From contig CAZRZO010000005.1 of NCBI GenBank assembly GCA_964604635.1, positions 1-59,446 of the forward strand: DNA of 59,446 bases, given 5' to 3'. Below the pieces are notes generated by a model, which made no database searches, was not told the origin of the DNA, and was given only the letters and a program-made list of their open reading frames with translations. A program made the translations under genes and the position numbers. Positions 25,212 through 34,145 of this stretch are shown in pieces. Position 1 is the stretch's first letter. Each line of letters starts with the position of its first letter. The stretch is from JAJZMY01 sp964604635. Its GTDB lineage: Archaea > Micrarchaeota > Micrarchaeia > Micrarchaeales > Micrarchaeaceae.

Positions 25212-25850
25212 TCATAAATACATAATTTTAGCATTTTTAAAAATAAAATTTTCATGTTCAATAATAATATAACCATAAGATTTTTGTTTTTCATATATTA
25301 TTTTATTTTCACTTAATGTACCACAAACAAATGTTTTTTTTGTTATTTGCCCAAGATAATGTAAATGACCAAAAAACAAATAATTAAATGGAGATATTTT
25401 AAACTTTATTCTAATTAAAAGACTCAAAATAGAAATAGCAAAAATATCTAATTTTATTGGTTTTGATTTTTGTAAAATCTGTTTTCCAAATGATTCTTGT
25501 TTTAAACTAGTTTCAATATTTCCATGAAAAAAAGTCATATTACCTTTTTTTATAAAAAATTTATTTGAATTTGCTAGATTTAAATTATTTAAAAAACCTA
25601 GAATTTTTTCTCTATTTAATAAAGAATAATCATTATCACCAACTATTGCGTATACTAAATTTATTGGGATTATTGTTTTTAGATCATTAAAAAAAAGTTC
25701 ATACAATTCAACAATTGTTTTATCTGATTTTGAATTATCTATTGTATCTCCAAGCAATATTAAATTATCAGGATTTTCTTTTTTTATTATTGAAAAAGCA
25801 GTATTATTTGAATTGGGATAATGTACATCTGACAATATTAATAGTTTCAT
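25212..25850 (-). CDS. Metallophosphoesterase, YfcE/MJ0936-like
   Basis: 212 residues with a calcineurin-like metal site: LLILSDVHYPNS (D-x-H), LILLGDTIDN (GD), AIVGDNDY (GDND in place of GNH/GNCD), FFHGN and FFGHLHYLG (GHxH). It resembles small archaeal phosphodiesterases of unknown substrate. The frame extends 21 codons upstream to another ATG (25913), but the internal ATG at 25848-25850 starts right at the first conserved strand, so I prefer it. Single gene, convergent with nuoN. Confidence 0.8.
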   Translation of the reverse strand: MKLLILSDVHYPNSNNTAFSIIKKENPDNLILLGDTIDNSKSDKTIVELYELFFNDLKTIIPINLVYAIVGDNDYSLLNREKILGFLNNLNLANSNKFFIKKGNMTFFHGNIETSLKQESFGKQILQKSKPIKLDIFAISILSLLIRIKFKISPFNYLFFGHLHYLGQITKKTFVCGTLSENKIIYEKQKSYGYIIIEHENFIFKNAKIMYL

Positions 25851-26227
25851 AAGTTCACAGTAATATTTAATTTTTAATAATTCTATTATTTTAAAACAGT
25901 ATTTATAATACAATTTATTTAATACTTATTTAATAGAAAATATTAGTAGAGAAATCTTAAAATCACTATTTAGAATTGTATAAAAAAAATAAAAATTTAA
26001 AATATTATTGTATTTTAATAGATTTTTATTCTATTTATTTATGCAAATAATTATTATTTTTAACTTACTGCTATATTTAAATATTTATTAATTCAAATAT
26101 TTATTAATTTAAAATAAATATACTAATAAAGATTATGATTTTTTAAATAATTTAAAATAAAACAAATACTTTTAAATATTGTTTATCAATTATATAATTA
26201 TTTATTTTATTTGTTTTAATTAATAAG
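25851..26227. other. Intergenic region before uL29
   Basis: 377 bp, divergent promoter region between the phosphoesterase and uL29 operons. It is almost pure A/T. I see a two-unit tandem repeat (26079-26110) and several TATA-like stretches, but no RNA gene or ORF. Confidence 0.6.
26079..26110. repeat. Tandem repeat, 2 x 16 bp
   Basis: AAATATTTATTAATTC followed directly by AAATATTTATTAATTT, one mismatch at the last base. It lies about 120 bp upstream of the uL29 start. In such AT-rich DNA it may be chance. Confidence 0.5.
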
Positions 26228-26434
26228 GTGTTTTATATAAAAATTAAAGAAATTAAAAATTTAGAAAATAATGGTCTGATCTCCAAATTAAATGATTTAG
26301 AATTAGAGCTTTCAAAAGAAAAGCAAAAAATCAAATCAACAGGAGTTGCTAGTAAAATTGTTAAATTAAGAGAAATTAGAAAAACAATTGCTAGAATAAA
26401 AACAATTCTCTCACAAAGAGGTGTAGATGTTTAA
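26228..26434 (+). CDS. rpl29: Ribosomal protein uL29
   Basis: 68 residues, two-helix large-subunit protein near the exit tunnel: IKIKEIKNLENNGLISKLNDLELELSKEK and the second helix KIVKLREIRKTIARIKTILSQR. The start is taken as the GTG at 26228, which also belongs to an AAGGTG ribosome-binding-like sequence. An in-frame ATA at 26237 (IKIKEIK) 6 nt after GGTG is a possible alternative. The stop overlaps the aIF1 start by 1 nt. In many archaea L29, SUI1 and rnp genes sit together in the ribosomal superoperon; here only a fragment of it. Confidence 0.9.
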   Translation: MFYIKIKEIKNLENNGLISKLNDLELELSKEKQKIKSTGVASKIVKLREIRKTIARIKTILSQRGVDV

Positions 26435-26739
26435 TGCCAGATATTTGTCCTACTTGTGGACTCCCAGAAGATATATGTGTCTGCTCTGTATTAGATAAAG
26501 AGGGAGAAGATAAAATAAAAGTCTATTTGAAAAAAGTTAAATTCAGAAAAATTATTACAATTATTAGTGGTATTGAAAGTAATGAAATTGATGGAGTAAC
26601 AAAAAAACTTAAGAGGATTCTTGCATGTGGTGGTACATTTAGAAATTTATCAATTGAATTGCAGGGAAATCATAAAAAAGACGTTGTTAAAGCTTTAATT
26701 AATATTGGATATAAAGAATCTAACATAGATACTATTTGA
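26434..26739 (+). CDS. Translation initiation factor aIF1 (SUI1)
   Basis: 101 residues. It starts with a small zinc knuckle (CPTCGLPEDICVC), then the SUI1 fold: KIKVYLKKVKFRKIITIISGIE, VTKKLKRILACGGTF and IELQGNHKKDVVKALINIGY. aIF1 controls start-codon selection on the small subunit, of interest given the unusual start codons proposed here. It overlaps the uL29 stop by 1 nt (TAATG). Confidence 0.94.
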   Translation: MPDICPTCGLPEDICVCSVLDKEGEDKIKVYLKKVKFRKIITIISGIESNEIDGVTKKLKRILACGGTFRNLSIELQGNHKKDVVKALINIGYKESNIDTI

Positions 26740-26786
26740 ATTTTTTCTTATTTCTTAAAATTTAATATAATTTTTACAATATTTTT

Positions 26787-27683
26787 ATGTCCTTTATTAA
26801 TCAGATTTTAAAGTTAACTAGAATAGAGCATAGTTTAATATTAATAATAGCAGTTATATCTGGAGAAATAATTGTTTTAAAACATTTACCAGATCTTTAT
26901 TTACTAATTCTTAGCTTAATAACACCTATTTTTATTAGTATGTCTGCTTTTGCAATAAATGATTATTTTGATGTAAAAACAGATAAAATAAATAAAAAGA
27001 ATAGACCTATTGTAACAGGAGCAATAAAAAAAAGCAATGCATTAATTATTAGTTTAATTTGTTTAACTATTGGACTCACAGCAAGTTTTTTTATTAATAT
27101 GAATGCTTTTATAATTGCTATTATTTTTGGTTTTGTTGCTATTTTATATAGTTATAAATTAAAAGACATATTTTTAATTGGAAATATATTTATTGGACTA
27201 TCAATGGCAATACCTTTTATTTTTGGTAATTATGTTGTGTCTAATAATATTTCAATAAATATAATTTTTATTTCAATTCTTATTTTGTTTGCAGGAATAG
27301 CAAGAGAAATTAATGGGATGGTTAGAGATTATGAAGGAGATGATAAAATAAGAAAAACAAAAAACATAATTAAATATATTGGAATTGTGAATTCTACTAT
27401 ATTAAGTTTTTGTCTTTATCTAGTAGCAATATTTATTTCTATTTATCTATTTTTATTCAATAAACAATTTGAATTTAATATATTTTATTTAATCCCGATT
27501 TTAATCGCAGATTTATTGATTATTTATATTAGTATTATTTATTTAAAAATAAATTTTAAAATAAAAATAAACAAGAAAAAAATTGATAATTTTTATAATG
27601 TGTCAAGAAATCTTAGCTTGCTTGCAATGACAATTGCTTTAATTGGATTTATTGTTGCATCTTTAATATATGCACCTTTATAA
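26787..27683 (+). CDS. UbiA-family prenyltransferase, probable DGGGP synthase
   Basis: 298 residues, about nine helices. Both polyprenyl-diphosphate/Mg motifs are clear: FAINDYFDVKTDKINKKNRP and AGIAREINGMVRDYEGDD. In archaea this set fits digeranylgeranylglyceryl phosphate synthase, which adds the second geranylgeranyl chain to the glycerol backbone of ether lipids. It would act downstream of the mevalonate pathway seen at 5.1 kb. Other UbiA specificities are possible. Confidence 0.85.
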   Translation: MSFINQILKLTRIEHSLILIIAVISGEIIVLKHLPDLYLLILSLITPIFISMSAFAINDYFDVKTDKINKKNRPIVTGAIKKSNALIISLICLTIGLTASFFINMNAFIIAIIFGFVAILYSYKLKDIFLIGNIFIGLSMAIPFIFGNYVVSNNISINIIFISILILFAGIAREINGMVRDYEGDDKIRKTKNIIKYIGIVNSTILSFCLYLVAIFISIYLFLFNKQFEFNIFYLIPILIADLLIIYISIIYLKINFKIKINKKKIDNFYNVSRNLSLLAMTIALIGFIVASLIYAPL

Positions 27684-27720
27684 AAATAGAAATTTTAATT
27701 AATATTGTACAGAAGATTTA

Positions 27721-28026
27721 ATGTATAGTAATAGAAATTTTATTAAAAAAATTGTATTAGAGAGAATTGAAATTTTATTTGATGCAGCAGAAGAAAGAAT
27801 AAATAATAAAGAATTAAAACTTGCAGAAAGATATATTTCGCGATTAAGAAAAATGAGTTCTCATTATAAAATAAAAATACCAAAGAAGTACAAAAATAAA
27901 ATATGTAATAGATGCAATTTAATTCTAATACCTGGAATAACTTGTAATGTAAAAATTGTAAGTATTCATAGATATGTTAGTTATGAATGTAAAAAGTGCA
28001 AAAAACAAAAACATTTGTTTTATTGA
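27721..28026 (+). CDS. rnp4: Ribonuclease P protein component 4 (Rpr2/Rpp21)
   Basis: 101 residues. The N-terminal helical part (IVLERIEILFDAAEERI, ELAERYISRLRKMSSHYKIKIP) binds Rpp29, and the zinc ribbon ICNRCNLILIPGITC...YECKKCKK supplies four Cys. It matches archaeal RNase P protein 4, needed for tRNA 5' processing. Followed by a convergent gene 9 nt away. Confidence 0.92.
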   Translation: MYSNRNFIKKIVLERIEILFDAAEERINNKELKLAERYISRLRKMSSHYKIKIPKKYKNKICNRCNLILIPGITCNVKIVSIHRYVSYECKKCKKQKHLFY

Positions 28027-28035
28027 TATTTGCTT

Positions 28036-28308
28036 TTATTTATGTGTTTTTTTCTCTATCTTAATTGTCCAATTATATATAGAACCTATTACAAATCCAG
28101 CAATAGAACCATCTAAAAATCCCCATAATGCACCAATTAATCCACCAATAAAACTAGGACCATACCCAATATATAAATTAGAAAAAGCACTAACAAAATT
28201 TGTACCCCAACCTAATGCAGATCCCCAACCAGCAAGTAATATGTAAAATGCCCATAATACACCACCAGCAAATGCTAAGCCTTTTACACTTAATTTATTC
28301 ATATTCAT
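28036..28308 (-). CDS. Small membrane protein, holin-like family
   Basis: 90 residues: LSVKGLAFAGGVLWAFYILL, a Gly-rich GWGSALGWG loop, GYGPSFIGGLIGALWGFLDGSIAGFVIGSIYNWT, three helices and a basic tail. This matches the small conserved family annotated bacteriophage holin or membrane-associated protein in many archaea and bacteria. No phage genes are near, so a lytic role is unlikely and the function is unknown. I chose the ATG at 28308; ATG 28302 and a TTG further up are alternatives. Confidence 0.72.
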   Translation of the reverse strand: MNMNKLSVKGLAFAGGVLWAFYILLAGWGSALGWGTNFVSAFSNLYIGYGPSFIGGLIGALWGFLDGSIAGFVIGSIYNWTIKIEKKTHK

Positions 28309-28402
28309 TACCAATTAACAATATAATAAAAATTTAATAAATATTACTATTTAACTTAATTTAATTAATTCAAATTTAAAAAATTATTAATAATATTTTT
28401 AT

Positions 28403-29374
28403 TTAATCAAATAAATTATTAAAATTTATTTGTGTTTTTTTCTCTACAATTTTATCTCGTGAAAGTAAAACCATTTTACTAGTTTTATGTTCATTAGATA
28501 TTAGATATCCTGTTTTCTTTGCAATTAATTCTGCAAAGGATTTTACTTCTTCATGTAAAGGCATATCTGAATATTGTAAATTTCTTGATGGTTCTCTAGC
28601 ACCACCAATAAATGAAAATCCCTTTACTTCAATATACCAAGGCATTGCAATTTTTATTAGTTTTGCATAACCTTCAACATCAACCATATTTAAATTTTTT
28701 ATTAAAGACATTCTTAATACTGTTCTTGTTTTCATATTTTTCATTATTTTTAAAGATTTAATAAATTTATTCCAAGAATTCAATATTTTTGGTCTTGTTA
28801 TATTAATATATAATTCTTCATTTGGTGCTTGCATTGAAATATAAAACTGTGTTGGTAATTCCATATTCTCAATTATATCTGGTAAAGTTCCATTACTAAC
28901 TATAAATGTTGAAATTTTATTTTTATGTAATAATCTTATTAAATCACTTATTTTTTTATAAAATAATGATTCACCAGTAAGACTTATTGCAATATGAATA
29001 GGGGTATTAGCTTGGTTCCATCTTTCTAAATTATCTTCTGATTTATACCCACTAACAATTCTTTTTTGTTCTTTTATAAAACCATTTAATATTTGTTCAG
29101 GATCATCTTGTTTAACAGCATTTAATTCATTCCATTTTAAATTAATTTCTTCTGGAATCAATCTCCAACAAAATCTACAAGATAAATCGCAACCAATAGA
29201 TAAACTTACTTGCATACATTGCCAGGATTTAATTCCATAGAATTTATTTTTATAACAAAGTTCTCTATCACGTAATGCATTTGAAGTATATTCACATATT
29301 TTTACACATGAATGATTACCAACAAAATGATAACCTTGCTTTTCCATTTTATTCTTTAAATTTTCTGGTAACAT
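28403..29374 (-). CDS. taw1: 4-demethylwyosine synthase Taw1
   Basis: 323-residue radical SAM enzyme that converts m1G37 of tRNA-Phe into imidazole-containing 4-demethylwyosine with pyruvate. The N-terminal extra-cluster cysteines are in SCVKICEYTSNALRDRELCYK region, and the radical SAM triad is CDLSCRFCWR (CxxxCxxC). ISLTGESLFY is the SAM-binding GE motif. Length and motif order fit Taw1/TYW1 well. It shares a strand with the methyltransferase gene upstream (14 nt), which might act in the same modification, but that gene is not a clear Taw2 or Taw3. Confidence 0.93.
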   Translation of the reverse strand: MLPENLKNKMEKQGYHFVGNHSCVKICEYTSNALRDRELCYKNKFYGIKSWQCMQVSLSIGCDLSCRFCWRLIPEEINLKWNELNAVKQDDPEQILNGFIKEQKRIVSGYKSEDNLERWNQANTPIHIAISLTGESLFYKKISDLIRLLHKNKISTFIVSNGTLPDIIENMELPTQFYISMQAPNEELYINITRPKILNSWNKFIKSLKIMKNMKTRTVLRMSLIKNLNMVDVEGYAKLIKIAMPWYIEVKGFSFIGGAREPSRNLQYSDMPLHEEVKSFAELIAKKTGYLISNEHKTSKMVLLSRDKIVEKKTQINFNNLFD

Positions 29375-29387
29375 ATTAAATCTCTAT

Positions 29388-29969
29388 TTACTTTTTTAAT
29401 ATTAAACAATATTGTTGCTCATTAATATTGAATTTTTTTATTATTTTGAATTTTAAATCAATAAAATTTGAAATACATTCTTTTTGAGTAAGTCTTAAAT
29501 TATATTGAGGGCCAGATTTAGAATGTTTTTTCTTCCATTCAATAACAATTAAAATTCCATTAGGTTTTAAAATACGCTTTATTTCATTTATTTGTTTTTT
29601 TCTTGATTTTAAATCAATATGATGAAAAATATTCGCAAGTAAAGCAGTATCAATAAATTTATTAGATATTGGAAGATTTAAGATTTCTGAATTTATAAAA
29701 ATTACTCTATTTCTTTTATTATTTGCTTTAATATACTTTTTTGCTGCATTAAGTAGGTTTTTATTTGGATCTACACAATAAAGCTTTGAAGAAAATTGTA
29801 TTAAGTATTTACTATAAAATCCATTCCCACAACCAAGATCACAAATATTTTTATCCTTTAAATATGAAATAGGAATTATTTTCTTTGGATCTTCTCTTAA
29901 TTTTCTTTGTGGTGCTAATAAAGATTTTGAATTAAAAGAATTATGATCTTTTTTTGTATTAGATTTCAT
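29388..29969 (-). CDS. Class I SAM-dependent methyltransferase
   Basis: 193 residues, UbiE/COQ5-like fold. Motif I is ICDLGCGNGFYSKYL, motif II acidic end YCVDPNKNLL, then LPISNKFIDTALLANIFHHID (motif IV/V area) and LKPNGILIVIEW. Substrate unknown; FHHID resembles small-molecule methyltransferases more than RNA ones. It lies 14 nt upstream of taw1 on the same strand. Confidence 0.75.
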   Translation of the reverse strand: MKSNTKKDHNSFNSKSLLAPQRKLREDPKKIIPISYLKDKNICDLGCGNGFYSKYLIQFSSKLYCVDPNKNLLNAAKKYIKANNKRNRVIFINSEILNLPISNKFIDTALLANIFHHIDLKSRKKQINEIKRILKPNGILIVIEWKKKHSKSGPQYNLRLTQKECISNFIDLKFKIIKKFNINEQQYCLILKK

Positions 29970-30117
29970 TTTATCATTTTTAAGCTTTAAATATAATATA
30001 TAGTAAAATAATTATTATTAATTTTATAATTAAAAATATTTAATTATTATGAAATTATATTAATTGTAAAAAATAATTATCATTGAATTATTAAGTAATT
30101 AATTCTATAATTAAAAA

Positions 30118-30495
30118 TTATTTTTTAAATGGAAACTCAAGCTTTAAAATTTTAATTATTATTCCTTTTTTCTTTGCTGTTTTTTCATCCTCTCTACGTA
30201 AACGTTGTTCTAAATGTTTATTTTCTATGATTGATTCTTTAAAAACTTTACTTATTTTCCAATCATATAAAGATCCTAAATAAATTTGTTGACTTTGTTT
30301 TTTTAAAACTAAGTTTGTTGTAGCAGCAGTTCTAATAATTTTATCTTTATCAAATATAAGGTCTTCAAATAAATCTAATGCTGCAAAAGAATTCCATGCA
30401 ACACCAAATCGTTTAGTTTTATCTTCATCTTTTGCATATTTTGCAAATATTTTCTGTGCCTTATTATAATTATCAGTATTTGAAGCAAAATTCAT
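30118..30495 (-). CDS. Hypothetical protein
   Basis: 125 residues, not recognised. Mostly helical, charged, without membrane segment or signal. A central block (GVAWNSFAALDLFEDLIFDKDKI) looks folded, and the C-terminus is Lys-rich (TAKKKGIIIKILKLEF). It overlaps the small upstream gene by 4 nt (ATGA), so the two are translationally coupled and may form a complex. Confidence 0.6.
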   Translation of the reverse strand: MNFASNTDNYNKAQKIFAKYAKDEDKTKRFGVAWNSFAALDLFEDLIFDKDKIIRTAATTNLVLKKQSQQIYLGSLYDWKISKVFKESIIENKHLEQRLRREDEKTAKKKGIIIKILKLEFPFKK

Positions 30496-30725
30496 TTCAA
30501 TGATATATTTTGAATATCATTACAATTGTAAGCAATAACTGAATTTGAAATAGAAGATAAATTATTAATAGTATAATCAAGAATAATTTCCCATCTTGTT
30601 CTACTATTTAATCCTAAAGATTCTGTATTCAATTTTTTAATAATATTTTCTTCAAGCTTTTTGCCTATTTTTTCTAATGCTGGATCTTCAATTATATACT
30701 TTGCACGATTTTTGATTTTAAACAT
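30492..30725 (-). CDS. Hypothetical protein, coupled to the next gene
   Basis: 77 residues from the ATG at 30723-30725; an upstream in-frame ATG (30767) would add 14 residues. The GAGTG sequence upstream of the internal ATG favours the shorter form. Helical, no membrane segment: RAKYIIEDPALEKIGKKLEENI and a C-terminal helix (IILDYTINNLSSISNSVI). Not recognised. Its stop overlaps the start of the 125-residue gene (ATGA). Confidence 0.55.
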   Translation of the reverse strand: MFKIKNRAKYIIEDPALEKIGKKLEENIIKKLNTESLGLNSRTRWEIILDYTINNLSSISNSVIAYNCNDIQNISLK

Positions 30726-30975
30726 TAATAAACACTCTAAATATTTTTTACCTTTAGTTTTATACAATATTTAGATATATATATTTTTTATATTTTTAAA
30801 GTTCTTTAATTATATATTTAAAAAATATAAATAAAATTAATTTAAGAAAGAGAAATAACAATAATCACAATACTAAATAATATTAATTATATTTTTAGAT
30901 GAAATTAATTGTATAATTAATACTTAAAATATCATGTATTTAATAATAAAAATAGAAAAACAAAAAAAATAAAAA

Positions 30976-31995
30976 TCAAATAATATTTTCAAGACTCATA
31001 TCTAAAGCATTGTTTAAATCTTGGTGTTTATACAAAATTTCGCCTAATCTTGGTTTTACTCCTGTTAATACTGAAATTACTTTTATTTGATCAGACATAT
31101 CTGGTGATAATCTTGCACCAAAAATAACATTTGCTTTCGGATCCATGTCAACTGTAACACCTTCTCCAACTCTTGTTGCTTCATCTATTGTTAATGCAGT
31201 TCCTCCATTTACTTGAATTAATGCACTTTTTGCTCCTCTTTTGTCAACATTTAATAATGGATGTGTTAATGTTGAATTTATTACTTTTTCTACTTTATCT
31301 GTTCCAGTTCCAGTTCCAATATTAATAACAGCTGTTCCAGCATTAGCAAGAACTGTTCTAACATCAGCAAAATCTAAATTTATTAAACTTGGTAAAGTTA
31401 TTGTATCTGCAATACCTTTTACTGCATTTGCAGTAATATTATCTATTAATTCAAATGCTTTTTCTATTTGCAAATTAGGAGCATAACTTAGCAATAAATC
31501 ATTTTCAAGAATTATTGTTGTATCAGCACTTCTACTTAATTGATTTATTGTCCAATCAGCTTTTTGCTTTCTACTTCTTTCTATTGCAAATGGATATGTA
31601 ATAAATGCAACAACAAGAATACCTAAGTCTTTTGCTATTTTTGCTACTACTGGAGCTCCACCACCACCAGTTCCACCACCAGCACCAGCAGCTAGAAACA
31701 ACATATCAAAATCTTTTATTTTGTCTTCTATTTGCTTTCTACTTAATTCTGCTGATTTTGCACCGATTTCTGGAAATCCACCAGCACCTAAACCTCTTGT
31801 TAATTCTTTACCAATAAGTAATTTATCAGAAGCATTAATCATATGTAAATGTTTTACATCAGTATTAATTGCAATTGTTCTTGCACTCTTTATACCTTGA
31901 TTATATAATCTATTAATTAAATTACTTCCTTGTCCTCCAATACCAACTACACCTAATTTTGCTGAAAATGCATCATCCATAACATCACTAAACAT
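30976..31995 (-). CDS. ftsZ2: Cell division protein FtsZ2
   Basis: 339 residues, tubulin-fold GTPase. N-terminal LGVVGIGGQGSNLINRL, then the GTP loop reads AAGAGGGTGGGGAPVV; the family consensus GGGTGTG has T changed to G. It also has LINLDFADVRTVL (T7 loop with the catalytic Asp) and GGTALTIDEATR. The sequence around the loop (AAGAGGGTG-GGAPVVAKIAKD) resembles archaeal FtsZ2, which with FtsZ1 forms the division ring in archaea such as Haloferax. It follows ftsZ1 by 48 nt on the same strand. No long C-terminal tail. Confidence 0.9.
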   Translation of the reverse strand: MFSDVMDDAFSAKLGVVGIGGQGSNLINRLYNQGIKSARTIAINTDVKHLHMINASDKLLIGKELTRGLGAGGFPEIGAKSAELSRKQIEDKIKDFDMLFLAAGAGGGTGGGGAPVVAKIAKDLGILVVAFITYPFAIERSRKQKADWTINQLSRSADTTIILENDLLLSYAPNLQIEKAFELIDNITANAVKGIADTITLPSLINLDFADVRTVLANAGTAVINIGTGTGTDKVEKVINSTLTHPLLNVDKRGAKSALIQVNGGTALTIDEATRVGEGVTVDMDPKANVIFGARLSPDMSDQIKVISVLTGVKPRLGEILYKHQDLNNALDMSLENII

Positions 31996-32043
31996 ATTAT
32001 TTACATATTATTTACATATTATTCATATTATATTAATATAAAA

Positions 32044-33123
32044 TCAACCAATTAATTCAAGACCTTCTGAATAAGATGCTGTTTCATCTTTTTTATTTTC
32101 TAAATTACCAATTATACTAGAACCTTTTACACCAGTAACTATTGCAACAATTTCTATTTGGTCATCATATCCTGGAATAAGTCTTGCACCCCATTTAATA
32201 TTTGCTTTTGGGTCCATTCTATCTGTTATTATTTCTCCAGCTTTAATTGCATCTCCAATTGTTAATGAAGCACCTCCTGATATATGTACTAATGCACCAG
32301 TTGCTCCTTCAAAATCAACATCTAGTAATTTATTCTTTAATACTGATTCAGATGCAATTCTTACTTTATCAGTTCCTCTACCAGAACCAACTGAAATAAA
32401 TCCAACTTCACCATTTCCCATTATTGATCTTACATCAGCAAAATCAATATTAATTAAACTTGGTTGAGTTATTGTCCAAACAAGACCACCAATTGCTTTT
32501 GCAAGAACTTCATCAGCAAGTGCAAATGCGTCATTCATTGGAAGATTTGGAACTAATTTTACTAGTCTATTATTATCTAAAATAATAACACTATCACAGT
32601 GTTTTCTTAATGCTTGAATTCCTTCTTCTGCTTTTACTTTTCTTACTCTTTCTAAATTAAATGGATATGTTACCATTGCAACAACTATTGCTCCTTGTTC
32701 CTTTGCTATTTTTGCTGCAACTGTTACTGAACCAGTTCCAGTTCCACCACCCATTCCAGCACATAAGAATACTAATTGTGAACCAGAAAATACTCTTTCT
32801 AATAAATTTCTATCAACTTCTGCTGCTTTTATTCCAATACTTGGATCTCCACCAGCACCTAAACCCCTTGTTATACTTTTTCCTATTAATACTTTTGTTA
32901 TTTTTGAATCAATTATTTTGAAATGCTGTGCATCAGTATTAACAGCAACAAATTCAGTTCCTTTTACACCTGCTTTTGATAATCTATTAACAATATTGTT
33001 TCCAGCACCACCAAAACCAGCAGTAATAATTTTTATCTGAGTAGAACTAAATTCTCCATCATCTTCATCAGAAGATTTATTTTCTGCTTGTCCACTAAAA
33101 ATATTATCCATAATATCACTCAT
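32044..33123 (-). CDS. ftsZ1: Cell division protein FtsZ1
   Basis: 359 residues. IKIITAGFGGAGNNIVNRL and the canonical GTP loop AGMGGGTGTGSVTV are present, with SLINIDFADVRSIM (T7 loop) and HISGGASLTIGDAI. It has an acidic N-terminal extension and a short C-terminal tail. The start (ATG 33123) is preceded by GGCGATTAG, similar to the usual ribosome-binding core. It leads the ftsZ1-ftsZ2 pair. Confidence 0.93.
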   Translation of the reverse strand: MSDIMDNIFSGQAENKSSDEDDGEFSSTQIKIITAGFGGAGNNIVNRLSKAGVKGTEFVAVNTDAQHFKIIDSKITKVLIGKSITRGLGAGGDPSIGIKAAEVDRNLLERVFSGSQLVFLCAGMGGGTGTGSVTVAAKIAKEQGAIVVAMVTYPFNLERVRKVKAEEGIQALRKHCDSVIILDNNRLVKLVPNLPMNDAFALADEVLAKAIGGLVWTITQPSLINIDFADVRSIMGNGEVGFISVGSGRGTDKVRIASESVLKNKLLDVDFEGATGALVHISGGASLTIGDAIKAGEIITDRMDPKANIKWGARLIPGYDDQIEIVAIVTGVKGSSIIGNLENKKDETASYSEGLELIG

Positions 33124-33457
33124 CTAATCGCCTTTTTTTTATTATTTAAATAATAGAAAATAATATTATTAAATCTTATGTTTATTTTGTTTTATTAATA
33201 GTAATGGAATTTTGTCAAAAAGTAGAGGAATAATTAATATTTATACTAGTATAAAAATTAAAAAACAATATATTTTTTTAATACAAATATTTAAATTATT
33301 TACTAAAAACAAATTTTACAAAAATTAAACTAAAAAATCAATAAAAAATTAAACTAAATATTTAAATGTTTTTAATATTTTATTATATTAATTTTATAAA
33401 AGCAATATAAATATATTTTCTATTGGATTAAATTAATAAAAATTTAAAAAAGATATC
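33124..33457. other. Divergent promoter region of ftsZ1
   Basis: 334 bp between ftsZ1 and a divergent gene for an anchored protein. It contains a 16-bp perfect palindrome at 33240-33255 and AT-rich tracts. No ORF or RNA gene seen. Confidence 0.6.
33240..33255. promoter_or_regulatory. 16-bp perfect palindrome between divergent genes
   Basis: TTTATACTAGTATAAA reads the same on both strands, 117 bp before the ftsZ1 start. The CTAG centre and size suit a dimeric regulator site. No experiment or known regulon supports it. Confidence 0.35.
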
Positions 33458-34108
33458 ATGGATTTAATATTAAAAGTTGGATTATTTGCAATAATTATTA
33501 CATTAATATTTATTGCATTATGGTTTTTAGTTGGACCTGAAATTTTAAAACCACAACAAATTACACAAAAACAAGCAGTACAATTTGTTATTAGAGATTT
33601 GTATAAAATATACCCAAATGCGAGTATAACAATAATAAACAAATCAAAATCAATCATTGAAAATAATAGTTGGAATATTGTTGTAAAAATTATTAAAAAC
33701 CAAACAAAAGTTTGCCCAACTTTATTAATAATGGGGTTTGATTATCCAGCAACAGGACTAAAATCAAGTATATTTAATGTTTATACTAATAAATGTATTA
33801 TTTATGGAATATCAAATAAGAATTTAAATCAATATTCTTTATACATAATAAGTACACCACAAATAGCAGTAGTAAGAGCATATGATTTATCTAATAATTT
33901 AAAAAATTATGTAAGTACTTATGGATATAATAACACATCAGCATATGCTAAATTTTATTATTCATTAAATAATTCTTTAACGCCTTTAAATAAAACATTT
34001 TCAAATATTTGGGTTATTAATCTCACTGCAACAAATGCTAAATTTTCACAATATACATTATTAAATGCAAATGGAAAAATTATTGATAATTACATAATTA
34101 AAAAATAA
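33458..34108 (+). CDS. Membrane-anchored extracytoplasmic protein, unknown
   Basis: 216 residues. One N-terminal helix (VGLFAIIITLIFIALWFLV) anchors a soluble domain of about 190 residues with alternating strands, two Cys (TKVCPTLL and TNKCIIY) that may form a disulfide, and several N-x-S/T sequons. Not recognised. It ends ANGKIIDNYIIKK. It diverges from ftsZ1; no functional link can be claimed from position alone. Confidence 0.6.
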   Translation: MDLILKVGLFAIIITLIFIALWFLVGPEILKPQQITQKQAVQFVIRDLYKIYPNASITIINKSKSIIENNSWNIVVKIIKNQTKVCPTLLIMGFDYPATGLKSSIFNVYTNKCIIYGISNKNLNQYSLYIISTPQIAVVRAYDLSNNLKNYVSTYGYNNTSAYAKFYYSLNNSLTPLNKTFSNIWVINLTATNAKFSQYTLLNANGKIIDNYIIKK

Positions 34109-34145
34109 AAAAATAGTTTTTTTATTGTATAAGATAAATAGAAAA

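Noticed and set aside
28036..28308. Prophage remnant based on the holin-like gene
   Set aside because: The family is widespread outside phages and no other phage gene lies nearby.
31605..31817. Leu/Gln/His-rich ORFs opposite ftsZ genes (also 32661-32921)
   Set aside because: Shadow frames of Gly/Ala-rich antisense coding; low complexity and no start signal.
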